Assembly (NCBI RefSeq): GCF_006352475.1
Contig: NZ_VCMZ01000001.1
Span: 992,001 to 1,056,000 of the forward strand
DNA from: Acinetobacter pullicarnis
GTDB lineage: Bacteria; Pseudomonadota; Gammaproteobacteria; Pseudomonadales; Moraxellaceae
Direction: 5' to 3'
DNA: 64,000 nt
The translations under genes and the position numbers were made by a program. Of the stretch, positions 52,852 to 62,305 are shown piece after piece. The notes under the pieces are model-generated. The model was not told the origin of the DNA and did no database searches. It worked only from the letters and a program-made list of their open reading frames with translations. Position 1 is the stretch's first letter. Every line of letters begins with the position of its first letter.

Positions 52852-53442
52852 ATGGAAAAAATACAGACCAAGGCAACCGTACTTATTATTTCGGGCTTGC
52901 GTGATCACGTGACCGAACATTGGCAAACCATACTTGAAGCTTGTTTGGTTAAGGTGCGTTCTGTACCGCCTGTGCAAACCAACAAGCTCAATTGTGCGCA
53001 ACGCGTTGCTGCGATTCAAGCACAATTGGCTAGTATTGAAGGCCCGGTTATTTTGGTTGCACACAGTGCTGGTGTGTTAATGACCGTGCATTGGGCAACC
53101 AAGCATCAGCATGCAATTCAAGGTGCATTGCTGGTGACACCACCAGATTTAAACATCCGTTGGCCTGCAAAATATCCAAGCTCAGATACGCTTCGACTTG
53201 AAGGTTGGGATCCTCTACCCAATCAAATCTTGCCATTTCCAAGCATTGTTGTCGCCAGTACCAATGACCCCTTAGCCAGTTTAGCCGCAGTGACGGATAT
53301 GGCAAATACCTGGGGCAGCCAGTTGGTGAACTTGGGGGAAGTTGGGCATCTCAATCCTGCCGCTGGTTTTGGTCCTTGGCCGCAAGCTGAACAGTTTATT
53401 CATCAGCTGGATCAGGGGCGAGCAACCTCAGTTGAAGGTTGA
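52852..53442 (+). CDS. RBBP9/YdeN family alpha/beta hydrolase
   Basis: A 196-aa small serine hydrolase. The N-terminus TVLIISGLRDHVTEHWQ is the family strand with GxxDxxxxHWQ. The nucleophile is in VILVAHSAGVL (AHSAG), the Asp region is VVASTNDPLA, and the catalytic His is in GEVGHLNPAAGFGPWP. The start at 52852 (MEKIQTK) after GAAGGAATCGAG is preferred to a longer TTG frame. The substrate is unknown. It is divergent from the AraC gene and could be its target. Confidence 0.82.
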   Translation: MEKIQTKATVLIISGLRDHVTEHWQTILEACLVKVRSVPPVQTNKLNCAQRVAAIQAQLASIEGPVILVAHSAGVLMTVHWATKHQHAIQGALLVTPPDLNIRWPAKYPSSDTLRLEGWDPLPNQILPFPSIVVASTNDPLASLAAVTDMANTWGSQLVNLGEVGHLNPAAGFGPWPQAEQFIHQLDQGRATSVEG

Positions 53443-53746
53443 GCGCAAAGCTTGATCGAGGCTGGAATTGCGCTGAGCTAAGTGGCGGACAGCGTGGTTA
53501 TTCAAACAATAAAAGTGATGTAAAGCGGTATTGCGAAGCCTGCGGGTACAGGGTGTACCACGGCTTCCTTTGATCTTTGTAGATCATGCGACGCTAGAAC
53601 AGATGCAATAAAAAAATTCTTTTAGCGGCAAGTTACAACAACAAATATGGATATTTAAAGCAAACACATGAAGTGATTCATGGCTGTGCTTTTAAATAAA
53701 ACGGCTGGTTTTTGAGCCAAATAAATCATATCTAAATGGAGCTGGT
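53443..53746. other. Intergenic region with two hairpins
   Basis: GAAGCC/GGCTTC with GGTACA/TGTACC inside form a 12-bp compound stem at 53535-53567, and TGATCT/AGATCA a second at 53571-53586. They could end the hydrolase transcript. The rest holds no gene; GGAGCTGGT precedes the DUF1302 start. Confidence 0.5.
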
Positions 53747-55588
53747 ATGGTCAATAAAGCGATTTACGTTAATGGAACCACGGTCAAAAGCACAAAACTG
53801 AATTTACAAACCATGCAACACCTCAGTGTTGCATGTGGCTTGGTCTGTGCAATGACAAAAGGACATGCCGTCAGTTTTGAGGTGAATTCAGATTGGAAAC
53901 TGGAAACCAATACCAGCCTAAGTTTAGGTGCGAGTTGGAGTATGCAAGATCCGTCCGCGGCATTAATGTTTAAACCGGATGCTGACAAAATAGGTCGATC
54001 TGGCAATGGCATTGATGTGAATGGTGACGATGGTCGGATGAACTTTGCAAAACATGATCGCATCTCACAAATTATCAAAGGTTTTACCGAAATTAAATTA
54101 AATGGGGTAGCGCAAGGTGCGGTACTGAGTAGCAAGTATTGGTATGACCATGCTTATGAGACTGGAAATGGTGATTTAAAAACATTTGATGATGCTGCTT
54201 GGCCAAGACTGGCAAAATTTAAAGGGATTGATTTGTGGGATGCCTATATTTGGAAGGATTTTGCGCTGAGTAATGGGCAAACTTTAAATGCTAAATTCGG
54301 GAAGCACAGCCTAAATTGGGGCAAATCTCAGTTTTTCCAAAATGGGCTTAACTCGGTCAGTGCATTTGATTTTGCGGCAATGAATAGACCGGGGGGTGAT
54401 GTTCGGGAAAGAATCATTCCCGTTGAGATGCTCTCATTTTCTGCGGGTATTAATGACAAGTTAAAAGTTGAAGCTTTTTATCAATTTAAAGCGAGACCAT
54501 CGGTATTGGATGGTTGTGGCACCTTCTTTGCGATTTCGGATATTTTCCCGGAGAACTGCGGTCCACTGTTGGTTGCAGGCGCTGGTTCATCCGATGCAGC
54601 CATAGAGCGCAACAGTTTTTTACCACGAACGGCCAGCCAGAAAGCCAAAAATGGTGGTGAGTATGGGATTGCGTTAAAACAGACGTTGCCTTGGTTAAAC
54701 AATGCCGAATGGGGTGTTTACTTTGCGAACTACCACAGCCGCCTTTCGCATTTTGATGGCACCAGCGTGACTGCACCGGGGCCTGCGAACTTTAATACCG
54801 CGACTATTTTTTCGGTTTATCCCGAAGACATTAAAATGTATGGGATGAGTTTGAGTGGCAAAGTCGGCAGCACTATGATTTCTGCTGAGTTAAATCATAA
54901 GCCAAATATGCCCTTGCATTTTAACAGTACCGATATGGTCTATTCGCAAGTTCGATTTGATGACACACCATTTACCCCACCGGAGCAACAACTTGGGTTT
55001 AATGAGCTGGTGAATGGCTATGTGCGCTTACCCGTAACTCAGTTTTCGATTGCAGCAACGGATCGTTTTAGCAATGTACTCGGTGCAGAAAGCATGAGTT
55101 TACATGCCGAACTTGGGGTCAATCATATTGCGAATATTGGCAATCATCGTATTGGTCGCAGTGGGGCTTTTGGGCGGAGTGAACTCTCGACAGGGGCTTA
55201 TAATCCTGAAACCCACGAATTTCAATGTACGACTTATGGATCGGGCAGCCTGAGCAATGAAGAAGTTGATCGCATTAATGAGCTTTACTGTAATCGAAAG
55301 GGTTTTTATAGCGACTGGTCTCTCGGCTATCGTGTGCATGCAGCATTGAGTTATAACGACTTAGTTCCTTCAACGGTGATCACGCCAAGTTTGATGTTCC
55401 GTCATGATGTGCATGGTTATGGTCCAAACTTTCAAGAAGGACAAATGGGCGTTGCAGTAGGATTGTCAGCAACTTATCAAAAAAAATATACAGCTGAACT
55501 GGCCTACAACACTTTTTTTGGCTCGAACGATTTTAGTGTATTAGATGATCGAGATTTTGCCTCTTTCGTATTTAAAGCCAAGTTTTAA
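53747..55588 (+). CDS. DUF1302 family outer-membrane protein
   Basis: A 613-aa protein with a signal-like N-terminus (hydrophobic LSVACGLVCAMTKGHAVSF around residues 25-45, preceded by an unusually long n-region). It then has beta-barrel-like alternating strands, with WKLETNTSLSLGASWSMQDP, KFGKHSLNWGKSQFF and FDFAAMNRPGGDVRERIIPVEML, and ends FVFKAKF with the terminal Phe of outer-membrane proteins. These match DUF1302 channels, often found with transport of hydrophobic or sterol-like substrates. It is followed, on the other strand, by an MFS transporter; both may serve import of the same compound. Confidence 0.83.
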   Translation: MVNKAIYVNGTTVKSTKLNLQTMQHLSVACGLVCAMTKGHAVSFEVNSDWKLETNTSLSLGASWSMQDPSAALMFKPDADKIGRSGNGIDVNGDDGRMNFAKHDRISQIIKGFTEIKLNGVAQGAVLSSKYWYDHAYETGNGDLKTFDDAAWPRLAKFKGIDLWDAYIWKDFALSNGQTLNAKFGKHSLNWGKSQFFQNGLNSVSAFDFAAMNRPGGDVRERIIPVEMLSFSAGINDKLKVEAFYQFKARPSVLDGCGTFFAISDIFPENCGPLLVAGAGSSDAAIERNSFLPRTASQKAKNGGEYGIALKQTLPWLNNAEWGVYFANYHSRLSHFDGTSVTAPGPANFNTATIFSVYPEDIKMYGMSLSGKVGSTMISAELNHKPNMPLHFNSTDMVYSQVRFDDTPFTPPEQQLGFNELVNGYVRLPVTQFSIAATDRFSNVLGAESMSLHAELGVNHIANIGNHRIGRSGAFGRSELSTGAYNPETHEFQCTTYGSGSLSNEEVDRINELYCNRKGFYSDWSLGYRVHAALSYNDLVPSTVITPSLMFRHDVHGYGPNFQEGQMGVAVGLSATYQKKYTAELAYNTFFGSNDFSVLDDRDFASFVFKAKF

Positions 55589-55834
55589 GAGAAAATTATC
55601 TGGGTTAAATTCGCTGTGGTTGACCCCGCGATACAGCGCTCTATGCAAGCTGAACAGATCACCTCATCCGTTTAAAAGATGAAAATGATCGATAACGAAA
55701 AAATCGTGTAGCAATGATTCGGGGTGCAACGTTTGGAATTGGTAGAGCTGGTAAAGCAATAGAGATCGAAGGTTGGCAATATCCCCCTAAAACTAAAGGT
55801 GTTTAGGGGGGGATTTGCACTTAAGCTTTAAGCC
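55589..55834. other. Gap with a possible 30-codon relic and a terminator
   Basis: A short frame (55714-55806) reads MIRGATFGIGRAGKAIEIEG then WQYPPKTKGV and stop; it looks like a piece of a protein but no family was recognised. Its 3' end is inside the terminator hairpin. No ribosome-binding site is seen, so it is more likely a relic than a gene. Confidence 0.35.
55781..55814. terminator. GC-rich terminator between DUF1302 and MFS genes
   Basis: TCCCCCTAAA and TTTAGGGGGGGA pair over about 10 bp around a 12-base loop, between two convergent genes. Confidence 0.65.
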
Positions 55835-57271
55835 TTAATCATGCAGTTTTTCTTTATTGATACTTTCGCGGTAATAACCACAGCCCTTGTACAATAAGAA
55901 CACGCCAATAATGCCTGCAACGGTATTTACAATCGAAATTGAATTACCCACAAGTAAGGTATTTTCATAATAACGATCGGTAATTAAAGCCACTGCCGTA
56001 GTACCAACACCCAAGGCAATCAAATTTGAAATCAGCAAGAACTTGGCTGAAACTTGAGCACGGAGTTGATTGGGGGTGAGGATTTGCGTTGCAGCAGCAG
56101 ACGCAGGAATTGGGAAGGTCGAGAAGAACATCGCCACAAAAATTAAGCCAAAAGACAGATAGATATTATCGACTTGGGTAAACAACACACTTGGAACGAT
56201 TAGGGCGGCACAACCAATCATACCAGCACGCATGGCGGCATCACTGTAGCCACGTTTTGAGAAGAAGTCGATCAGCCAACCACAGAATAATGCACCTGAG
56301 GTATTGGCGATGAGAATAATACTGCCCAAGGCATAGCCTGTTTCACTGGCGGTTAAACCGAAGTGGCGCATATAAAATGCGGGTGCCCAGCCTAAAAGTG
56401 AATACAGCATCATGGTATAAAAAGAAAAACCAATGAAATGACAGAAGAACGTTTTTCTATGGGTGCGAATAAAAGCGACAGAGTTTTTGAATGAAGCTTT
56501 CATGACTTGACCATCCGCACCGACTTTTAAGCCCTTACGATGTGGTTCTTTTAAGGTCAAAATCATGGCTAAAGCCAACAGTACACCAGGTAGACCAACG
56601 ATAAAGAAGGTCAATTGCCAAGTTCTGACTTGACCAATTACAGGAAGCACGATGCTATCAAAATCTTTTAATAGACCAATGACATAACCACCAATCAGAA
56701 ACGCTAGGCCAGATCCGATAAAGGCACCAATTGCAAATACCCCCAAGGCACGACCAATTTTCTCTTTCGGAAATAAATCTGCCACGATCGAGTAAAAAGC
56801 AGGGGAGAGTGCCGCTTCACCTGCACCCACACTGAGACGGGCCAAGAACATTTGAATAAAGTTTTTACTCAAACCACAGGCTGCAGTCGCCAAACTCCAA
56901 AAGGCGATGCCAACGGCAATAATTTTAATTCGAGATTTTTTATCGGCTAATGCTGCAATTGGTACGCCCATAAAGGCATAGAACAAAGAAAAAGCCAGTC
57001 CTTGTAATAAACTGAATTGGGTGTCACTGAGCATCAAGTCTTGCTTAATCGGTTCAATCATTAAGGATAAGATTTGGCGGTCTACGAAGGACATGATGTA
57101 GGCGACCATACAAATCACCACCACATACCATTGATAGCGGCTGGTGTAAGCCGGTGGCTCCGGTGTGTTTGGAGTAGATGCGGTATTTTGTGGATTGCTA
57201 GGCTCTGGAGCGGCGTGTTCCAAGTTATTCCCATCCACTTTGGCCACGGCTAAAGATTCATCATTCATCAT
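55835..57271 (-). CDS. MFS transporter (spinster-like/ACS type)
   Basis: A 478-aa major facilitator with a hydrophilic N-terminal extension (about residues 1-50, Pro and Asn rich). Then YQWYVVVICMVAYIMSFVDRQILSLMIEPIKQDLMLSD is the first helix region (described by its FVDRQILSLM core). It also has MGVPIAALADKKSRIKII and ARLSVGAGEAALSPAFYSIV. The start at 57271 follows AGGAAGTTCA; the frame stays open upstream to 57379 but without a site. The FVDRQ-type helix 1 is typical of spinster-like transporters often paired with steroid, aromatic or hydrophobic acid degradation. It is convergent with DUF1302, and the two may form an import route. Confidence 0.82.
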   Translation of the reverse strand: MMNDESLAVAKVDGNNLEHAAPEPSNPQNTASTPNTPEPPAYTSRYQWYVVVICMVAYIMSFVDRQILSLMIEPIKQDLMLSDTQFSLLQGLAFSLFYAFMGVPIAALADKKSRIKIIAVGIAFWSLATAACGLSKNFIQMFLARLSVGAGEAALSPAFYSIVADLFPKEKIGRALGVFAIGAFIGSGLAFLIGGYVIGLLKDFDSIVLPVIGQVRTWQLTFFIVGLPGVLLALAMILTLKEPHRKGLKVGADGQVMKASFKNSVAFIRTHRKTFFCHFIGFSFYTMMLYSLLGWAPAFYMRHFGLTASETGYALGSIILIANTSGALFCGWLIDFFSKRGYSDAAMRAGMIGCAALIVPSVLFTQVDNIYLSFGLIFVAMFFSTFPIPASAAATQILTPNQLRAQVSAKFLLISNLIALGVGTTAVALITDRYYENTLLVGNSISIVNTVAGIIGVFLLYKGCGYYRESINKEKLHD

Positions 57272-57473
57272 TGAACTTCCTGTCATGATTAGTGAAATAA
57301 TATGATACTCAAATTTTAATATATTTTTAATTGATGTATCGTCTTGTCGCACTGTAAAAGGTCGCAGGCTATTCGTCAATCAAAATTATTAATTTTTAAA
57401 GGGTTTAATGGTTGTGTATCGATTATGAGGATGGATTCTTACGCAGTCTTGTGCCACTGCTTCGCTTTTCAAG

Positions 57474-57587
57474 ACAATCCCTCCCGACCTCCCTTTTTCA
57501 AAGGGAGGAGCGTTGTGTATCAAACTCAGTATGATATTCAATGGAAATTCCCCTCTTTGGAAAAGAGGGGCTAGGGGAGATTGGGGG
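57474..57587. repeat. Intergenic hairpin repeat with inverted ends
   Basis: The ends CAATCCCTCCCGACCTCCC and GGGGCTAGGGGAGATTG are imperfect inverted repeats. Inside are two hairpins, CCTCCCTTTTTCAAAGGGAGG and CCCCTCTTTGGAAAAGAGGGG-like, described by their CCTCCC/GGGAGG and CCCCTCTT/AAGAGGGG stems. It ends in a G9 run. Elements of this sequence type are widespread in bacterial intergenic DNA and resemble small MITE or REP units. Confidence 0.65.
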
Positions 57588-57803
57588 GGGGCTGAAAATT
57601 CAATGAAATTTGCATTCAGCCCTAAATTCCAAATCTAAAGAGGACTTAAATACCTTGTATTAAGCTCAAATAGATTACATATTTCGACTACATATATTTC
57701 TTAAATATTTGTGTCGATAACTATGCCCAAAGTGGAGAGGGGCTTTCATTGAGAAAGTCTCGTTGCAGTGCTTTGACCAGAAAACTAGAAAACAAGAAAA
57801 CAA

Positions 57804-57828
57804 AAAAGGAATCTCTTGGATTCCTTTT
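57804..57828 (-). terminator. Rho-independent terminator of paaZ
   Basis: AAAAGGAATC and GATTCCTTTT form a 10-bp stem with a 5-base loop, followed on the minus strand by a T-rich tract, 31 bp after the paaZ stop. Confidence 0.88.
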
Positions 57829-57858
57829 CTGTTTTGGGCTTAGATCGAAGACGAGGGT

Positions 57859-59961
57859 TTATTCGCCACGTTCAACCAAGGTTAAAATGTCATAGGTTGC
57901 GACCAGTTCTTGATGTTGGTTTTTCACCTTGATGTCCCAAACCACCACGCCATGCGGTTTTTGGGTTGGGTCACGTAAGATTTTCGGAGTCTTTTGCTTA
58001 CAGGTCAGTTCGACCTGAATGGTGTCGCCAATTTTTACTGGCTCGACAAAACGTAAGTTGTCCATACCGTAGTTGGCAATTACAGGGCCTTGTGCGGCAT
58101 CCACAAACAGCCCCGCTGCGGCTGAAACCACAAAGTAACCATGTGCCACACGTTCACCAAACAGGGATTCTGCTGCTGCAATTTTGTCCATATGCGCGTA
58201 GAAGAAATCACCGCTGAGGCCTGCAAAGCTCACCACATCTGCTTCAGAAATGGTACGACGGGCAGTCAGTAAACGCTCACCGATACGCAATTCATCAAAT
58301 GATTTTTTAAATGGATGAACGCGGTCTTCAAATACCTGTGCGCCTGCCGTCCAGCTATGACCTACTTGGGTCATTACGTTTGGCGAGCCTTGAATCGCAG
58401 TTCGTTGCATATAGTGTTTGACTGCGCGTAAGCCACCGAGTTCTTCACCACCACCAGCACGACCAGGGCCACCGTGGACCAAATAAGGCAGCGGTGAACC
58501 GTGTCCAGTACTTTCTTTGGCGCTGTCACGATCGAGGATGTGCAAACGACCATGCCATGGGGCAATTTTACTGACCAGCGCTTCAATGTTTTGCTCAACA
58601 TTGCGTACGATCGACGCGACCAAGCTACCTTCGCCACGTGCAACCAAGTCAGACAATTCAGCTAGATTTTCATAAGGCATCAGTGTGCAGACTGGGCCAA
58701 AGGCTTCAACTTGATGTAACAACGGTGCTTGACTCGGTTGATCACAGCGCAACAACGTTGGTGGGTAGAAGGCCCCTTTTTCTGGGTGGGCAGCATCAAT
58801 TGCTTTGCCTGCATTGAGGTGTCCGCCATAGACAATTTGTGCTTCTTGGCTGAGCAACTCAACTCGTGCTGCGACATCATGTTTTTGTTTGACACTGGCC
58901 AATGCACCCATGGTTACGCCTTCGCGTTCAGGGTCACCGACCACGATTTTATCAAGCTTGGCAATGAGGCGGCTTTGCACGGTATCGATCAGTGCAGTAG
59001 GCACAAAGGCACGGCGGATTGCAGTACATTTCTGTCCCGCTTTGGTGCTCAATTCACGGAATACTTCACGTACAAACAAATCAATGGTTTCGTCACTGGC
59101 GTCTTCGGTGAGGATCGCGCTGTTGACTGAATCGGCTTCCATGGTGAATGGAATTGAATATTGATTGAGGTGGGGATGGGCACGTAGCTTTTGACCAGTC
59201 GAGGCAGAACCTGTGAAGGTTACGGTGTCTTGTGGGCCAAGTTGTTCAAATAAATCATAGGTTTGACCGCAGATTAATTGCAGTGAACCTTCAGGGAGGA
59301 AGCCCGATGCATGAATGGCTTTGACCACAGCATGGGTTAGTTCCGCACCTTCAGTGGCAGGTTTGACAATACACGGCACACCTGCCAATAGGGTGGGTGC
59401 AATTTTTTCCAGCATGCCCCAGATCGGGAAGTTAAAGGCATCAATATGTAATGCAACCCCCGGCTTTGGAGTCAAAATATGCTTGGCGCCAAAGTTACCT
59501 TGCTTGGACAAAGGCAACCATGCATCTTCAACCCATGCAGTTTCATCACTGAGTTCACGACGAACCAAGCTTGAATAGGCAAATAAGGTCCCGATTCCGC
59601 CTTCAATATCAATCCATGCATCTTTGCGGGTACAGCCTGTGGCTTTGGCCAAGGTGTAATAGTCTTCCTTGCGTTCCAATAAGTATTGCGCAACTTGTTT
59701 TAAGGCATTGGCACGTTGATGGAAAGTCCACTGTGCAATGCTTGCGCCTTTGGTTTTTGCATAATTTACAATGGCTTGGGTGTCGATTCCATAACTGCTG
59801 ACTTGATAAACTGCTTCGCCTGTAATGGCGTGATAGACCGTCCTTAAGTCTTGATCAGCATAATATTCCTGTCCACAGACCAATGAGCTTAAACGGGTGA
59901 TTTGATCACTGGGCTGAGCGCTGTGTTGTGCATTCGATTCCTTGTTTTCAGTAACAAGCAT
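57859..59961 (-). CDS. paaZ: Bifunctional PaaZ: oxepin-CoA hydrolase / semialdehyde dehydrogenase
   Basis: A 700-aa fusion enzyme of aerobic phenylacetate degradation. It opens the oxepin-CoA ring and oxidises the resulting semialdehyde. The N-terminal aldehyde dehydrogenase domain (to about residue 530) has catalytic Glu in FTMEADSVNSAI and Cys in STKAGQKCTAIRR. The C-terminal MaoC hydratase domain has VVSFAGLSGDFFYAHMDK and ERVAHGYFVVSAAAGLF. A strong AAAAGGAG site precedes the ATG. It is divergent from paaA. The GTATCGTA sequence shortly before its start also appears before paaA. Confidence 0.96.
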   Translation of the reverse strand: MLVTENKESNAQHSAQPSDQITRLSSLVCGQEYYADQDLRTVYHAITGEAVYQVSSYGIDTQAIVNYAKTKGASIAQWTFHQRANALKQVAQYLLERKEDYYTLAKATGCTRKDAWIDIEGGIGTLFAYSSLVRRELSDETAWVEDAWLPLSKQGNFGAKHILTPKPGVALHIDAFNFPIWGMLEKIAPTLLAGVPCIVKPATEGAELTHAVVKAIHASGFLPEGSLQLICGQTYDLFEQLGPQDTVTFTGSASTGQKLRAHPHLNQYSIPFTMEADSVNSAILTEDASDETIDLFVREVFRELSTKAGQKCTAIRRAFVPTALIDTVQSRLIAKLDKIVVGDPEREGVTMGALASVKQKHDVAARVELLSQEAQIVYGGHLNAGKAIDAAHPEKGAFYPPTLLRCDQPSQAPLLHQVEAFGPVCTLMPYENLAELSDLVARGEGSLVASIVRNVEQNIEALVSKIAPWHGRLHILDRDSAKESTGHGSPLPYLVHGGPGRAGGGEELGGLRAVKHYMQRTAIQGSPNVMTQVGHSWTAGAQVFEDRVHPFKKSFDELRIGERLLTARRTISEADVVSFAGLSGDFFYAHMDKIAAAESLFGERVAHGYFVVSAAAGLFVDAAQGPVIANYGMDNLRFVEPVKIGDTIQVELTCKQKTPKILRDPTQKPHGVVVWDIKVKNQHQELVATYDILTLVERGE

Positions 59962-60222
59962 CCTAAAACTCCTTTTACGATACGTTTTTAAATAAATATA
60001 TTAAATATTGTTTCATAATTTGGAGAAAAATACAGAGGAAGTCAATCATATTTGTTGGGTTAAAGTTTTATATAAAAAAATATTAAATTTAAAAACGTTC
60101 AAAATCATAAACTTATATTATTTTGATTGGAAAATAAATATGATACCTAAAAATAGATATTGATTTTAACTGTGTATCGTATAGATTTATAAGCATAGAC
60201 ACTTGGGATAAGTGAGGGAAAA
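59962..60222. other. Divergent promoter region of paaZ and paaA
   Basis: 261 bp, very AT-rich. GTATCGTA occurs in the sense direction of each gene: on the minus strand at 59976-59983, close to the paaZ ribosome-binding site, and on the plus strand at 60174-60181, about 42 bp before paaA. The pair may bind a phenylacetyl-CoA-responsive repressor; the regulator gene is not in the window. Confidence 0.5.
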
Positions 60223-61164
60223 ATGACAAATCGTGCGGAAGATTTCGATCGCGCTATTGAACAGGATGTTTCCATTGAGCCGAAAAACTGGATGCCAGAG
60301 GCTTACCGTAAAACATTAATTCGTCAAATTGGACAACATGCGCACTCGGAAGTCGTCGGGATGTTGCCTGAAGGGAATTGGATTACCCGTGCCCCAACCT
60401 TGAAACGTAAAGCCGTGTTATTGGCCAAAGTTCAAGATGAAGCGGGACATGGTTTGTACTTATACAGCGCAGCTGAAACCTTGGGTGCAGACCGTGATGA
60501 CATGATGGATAAACTGATTGCGGGTCGCATGAAGTATTCGTCGATTTTCAACTATCCAACCTTAAGTTGGGCGGATGTTGCAGCGATTGGCTGGTTGGTT
60601 GATGGTGCTGCGATTGTCAATCAGGTGGCGCTGTGCCGGACCTCTTATGGCCCATATGCCCGTGCCATGGTGCGAATCTGTAAAGAAGAAAGCTTCCATC
60701 AACGTCAAGGTTTTGAAGCCATGATGGTGCTTGCCAATGGCACAGCAGCACAAAAACAAATGGCGCAAGATGCAGTCAATCGTTTTTGGTGGCCAGCTTT
60801 GATGATGTTTGGGCCAAATGATGACAATTCACCAAACAGTGCACAGAGTATTGCGTGGAAAGTGAAACGCTTTAGCAATGATGAATTGCGTCAGAAATTT
60901 GTCGATAACACCGTTTCTCAAGTATGGCAGCTTGGATTAACGGTGCCTGATCCAGATTTAAAATTGGATGAAAGCACCGGTCATTATCAGTTTGGTGAAA
61001 TTAACTGGGCGGAGTTCTTCGATGTGATCGCGGGTAAAGGGCCATGTAATCAAGAACGTATTGATGCACGTCGCAAAGCATGGGAAGGCGGTAAATGGGT
61101 CCGTGATTCTGCTGCAATCTATGCGCGTAAACAGCAAGCCAAGCAAGATCAAAAAGTTGCTTAA
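60223..61164 (+). CDS. paaA: Phenylacetyl-CoA 1,2-epoxidase subunit PaaA (catalytic)
   Basis: A 313-aa diiron ferritin-like subunit that epoxidises phenylacetyl-CoA. Iron-ligand regions are [13 protein letters not shown] with the Glu, [16 protein letters not shown] (ExxH) and [14 protein letters not shown] (second ExxH). The C-terminus [18 protein letters not shown] region, here [14 protein letters not shown], is normal. The length fits the family. It is the first gene of paaABCDE, after GAGGGAAAAATG. Confidence 0.97.
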   Translation: MTNRAEDFDRAIEQDVSIEPKNWMPEAYRKTLIRQIGQHAHSEVVGMLPEGNWITRAPTLKRKAVLLAKVQDEAGHGLYLYSAAETLGADRDDMMDKLIAGRMKYSSIFNYPTLSWADVAAIGWLVDGAAIVNQVALCRTSYGPYARAMVRICKEESFHQRQGFEAMMVLANGTAAQKQMAQDAVNRFWWPALMMFGPNDDNSPNSAQSIAWKVKRFSNDELRQKFVDNTVSQVWQLGLTVPDPDLKLDESTGHYQFGEINWAEFFDVIAGKGPCNQERIDARRKAWEGGKWVRDSAAIYARKQQAKQDQKVA

Positions 61165-61211
61165 GCAAGCCAAGATTTAATTAAGATTTGAAATAGGGAA
61201 GGATGAAAGGC

Positions 61212-61502
61212 ATGGAAAATAAAAACAATTGGTCGCTGTATGAAATTTTTGTACGCAGCAAACAAGGCCTCAGTCACCGTCATGTCGGTAGCTTACGTGC
61301 GCCAGATGAAGAAATTGCATTGCAAAATGCACGTGATGTTTATACCCGTCGTAATGAAGGCATCAGTATTTGGGTGATTAAATCTGAATTGATTACTTCA
61401 TCTCAACCAGATGAAAAAGAAGAGTTTTTTGAGCCGTCTTTAGACAAGGTTTATCGCCATCCAACTTTTTATCATATTCCAGATGGCATTGAGCACATGT
61501 AA
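61212..61502 (+). CDS. paaB: Phenylacetyl-CoA epoxidase subunit PaaB
   Basis: A 96-aa small structural subunit of the multicomponent epoxidase. The typical text WSLYEIFVRSKQGLSHRHVG and DVYTRRNEGISIWVI is present, ending IPDGIEHM. The second in-frame ATG at 61212 is preferred because GGAAGG lies 9 bases before it; the ATG at 61203 directly abuts that site. It lies between paaA and paaC with 12 bases to paaC. Confidence 0.95.
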   Translation: MENKNNWSLYEIFVRSKQGLSHRHVGSLRAPDEEIALQNARDVYTRRNEGISIWVIKSELITSSQPDEKEEFFEPSLDKVYRHPTFYHIPDGIEHM

Positions 61503-61514
61503 GGGGACGGCATC

Positions 61515-62270
61515 ATGAATCAGCAAGTATTAGCACAGTTCCTATTACATATTGGCGATAGTCAATTAATTTTGTCGCATCGTTTGTCTGAATGGTGTGG
61601 TCACGCACCTGAGCTTGAACTCGATATCGCAGTTGCCAATATTGGTCTTGATTTGTTGGGCCAGGCACGTAATGCCTTGACCTTGGCGGGTGAGCTTGAA
61701 GGCTTGGGCCGTGATGAAGACCAATTGGCTTATTTCCGTGGCGAGCGTGAATATTTTAACCTGTTGTTATGTGAACAACCGAATGGTGATTTTGCGCAAA
61801 CCATCGTGCGTCAATGGTTGATGGATCATTATCATGCTTTGTTATTAGACGCATTGACGGGTAGTCAACACAAAGCAGTGGCAGCATTTGCGACCAAATC
61901 GCTGAAAGAAGTCAAATACCATATTCGTTTTTCAACGGCATGGATGGAGCGTTTAAGCCTTGGTAGCGAAGAAGCCCATCAGAAAATGCAACAAGGTCTA
62001 GATAACTTATGGCGCTATACCCAAGAGCTGTTTGCCTTGACCGATGCTGAAAAACAATTGGTGGCTGAAGGCGTGATTCCCGATGTGGAAGCGCTGAAAG
62101 CAACATGGAGCAGCAATGTTGAAGCGGAACTCAGCCGTTTTGAGTTGACTATTCCAGCACTTGGTGCTTATCGCAGTGGTGCCAAACAAGGGCTGCATAC
62201 CGAGCATTTGGGCTTTATTTTGGCAGAGCTTCAGTATATCCAACGTTCATACCCCAATATGACGTGGTAA
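61515..62270 (+). CDS. paaC: Phenylacetyl-CoA epoxidase subunit PaaC (structural)
   Basis: A 251-aa ferritin-like subunit without a diiron centre that forms the AC core with PaaA. Family text includes LLHIGDSQLILSHRLSEWCGHAPELELDIA (cores LILSHRLSEWCGHAP and DIAVANIGLDLLGQAR) and KEVKYHIRFSTAWMERL. AAGGGGACGG precedes the start. It is the third gene of the paa operon. Confidence 0.96.
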   Translation: MNQQVLAQFLLHIGDSQLILSHRLSEWCGHAPELELDIAVANIGLDLLGQARNALTLAGELEGLGRDEDQLAYFRGEREYFNLLLCEQPNGDFAQTIVRQWLMDHYHALLLDALTGSQHKAVAAFATKSLKEVKYHIRFSTAWMERLSLGSEEAHQKMQQGLDNLWRYTQELFALTDAEKQLVAEGVIPDVEALKATWSSNVEAELSRFELTIPALGAYRSGAKQGLHTEHLGFILAELQYIQRSYPNMTW

Positions 62271-62305
62271 TTCAATCCTAAGCAGCATCACAGGGAGTGG
62301 GCAGC

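Larger units (their letters stand above)
57272..57858. other. Intergenic region with a hairpin repeat element and paaZ terminator
   Basis: It holds a repeat element at 57474-57587 and a rho-independent terminator at 57804-57828. No gene is recognised in the remaining AT-rich sequence. Confidence 0.55.

Noticed and set aside
54486..54776. Minus-strand frame inside DUF1302 gene
   Set aside because: It is a shadow of the long plus-strand frame without start signals.
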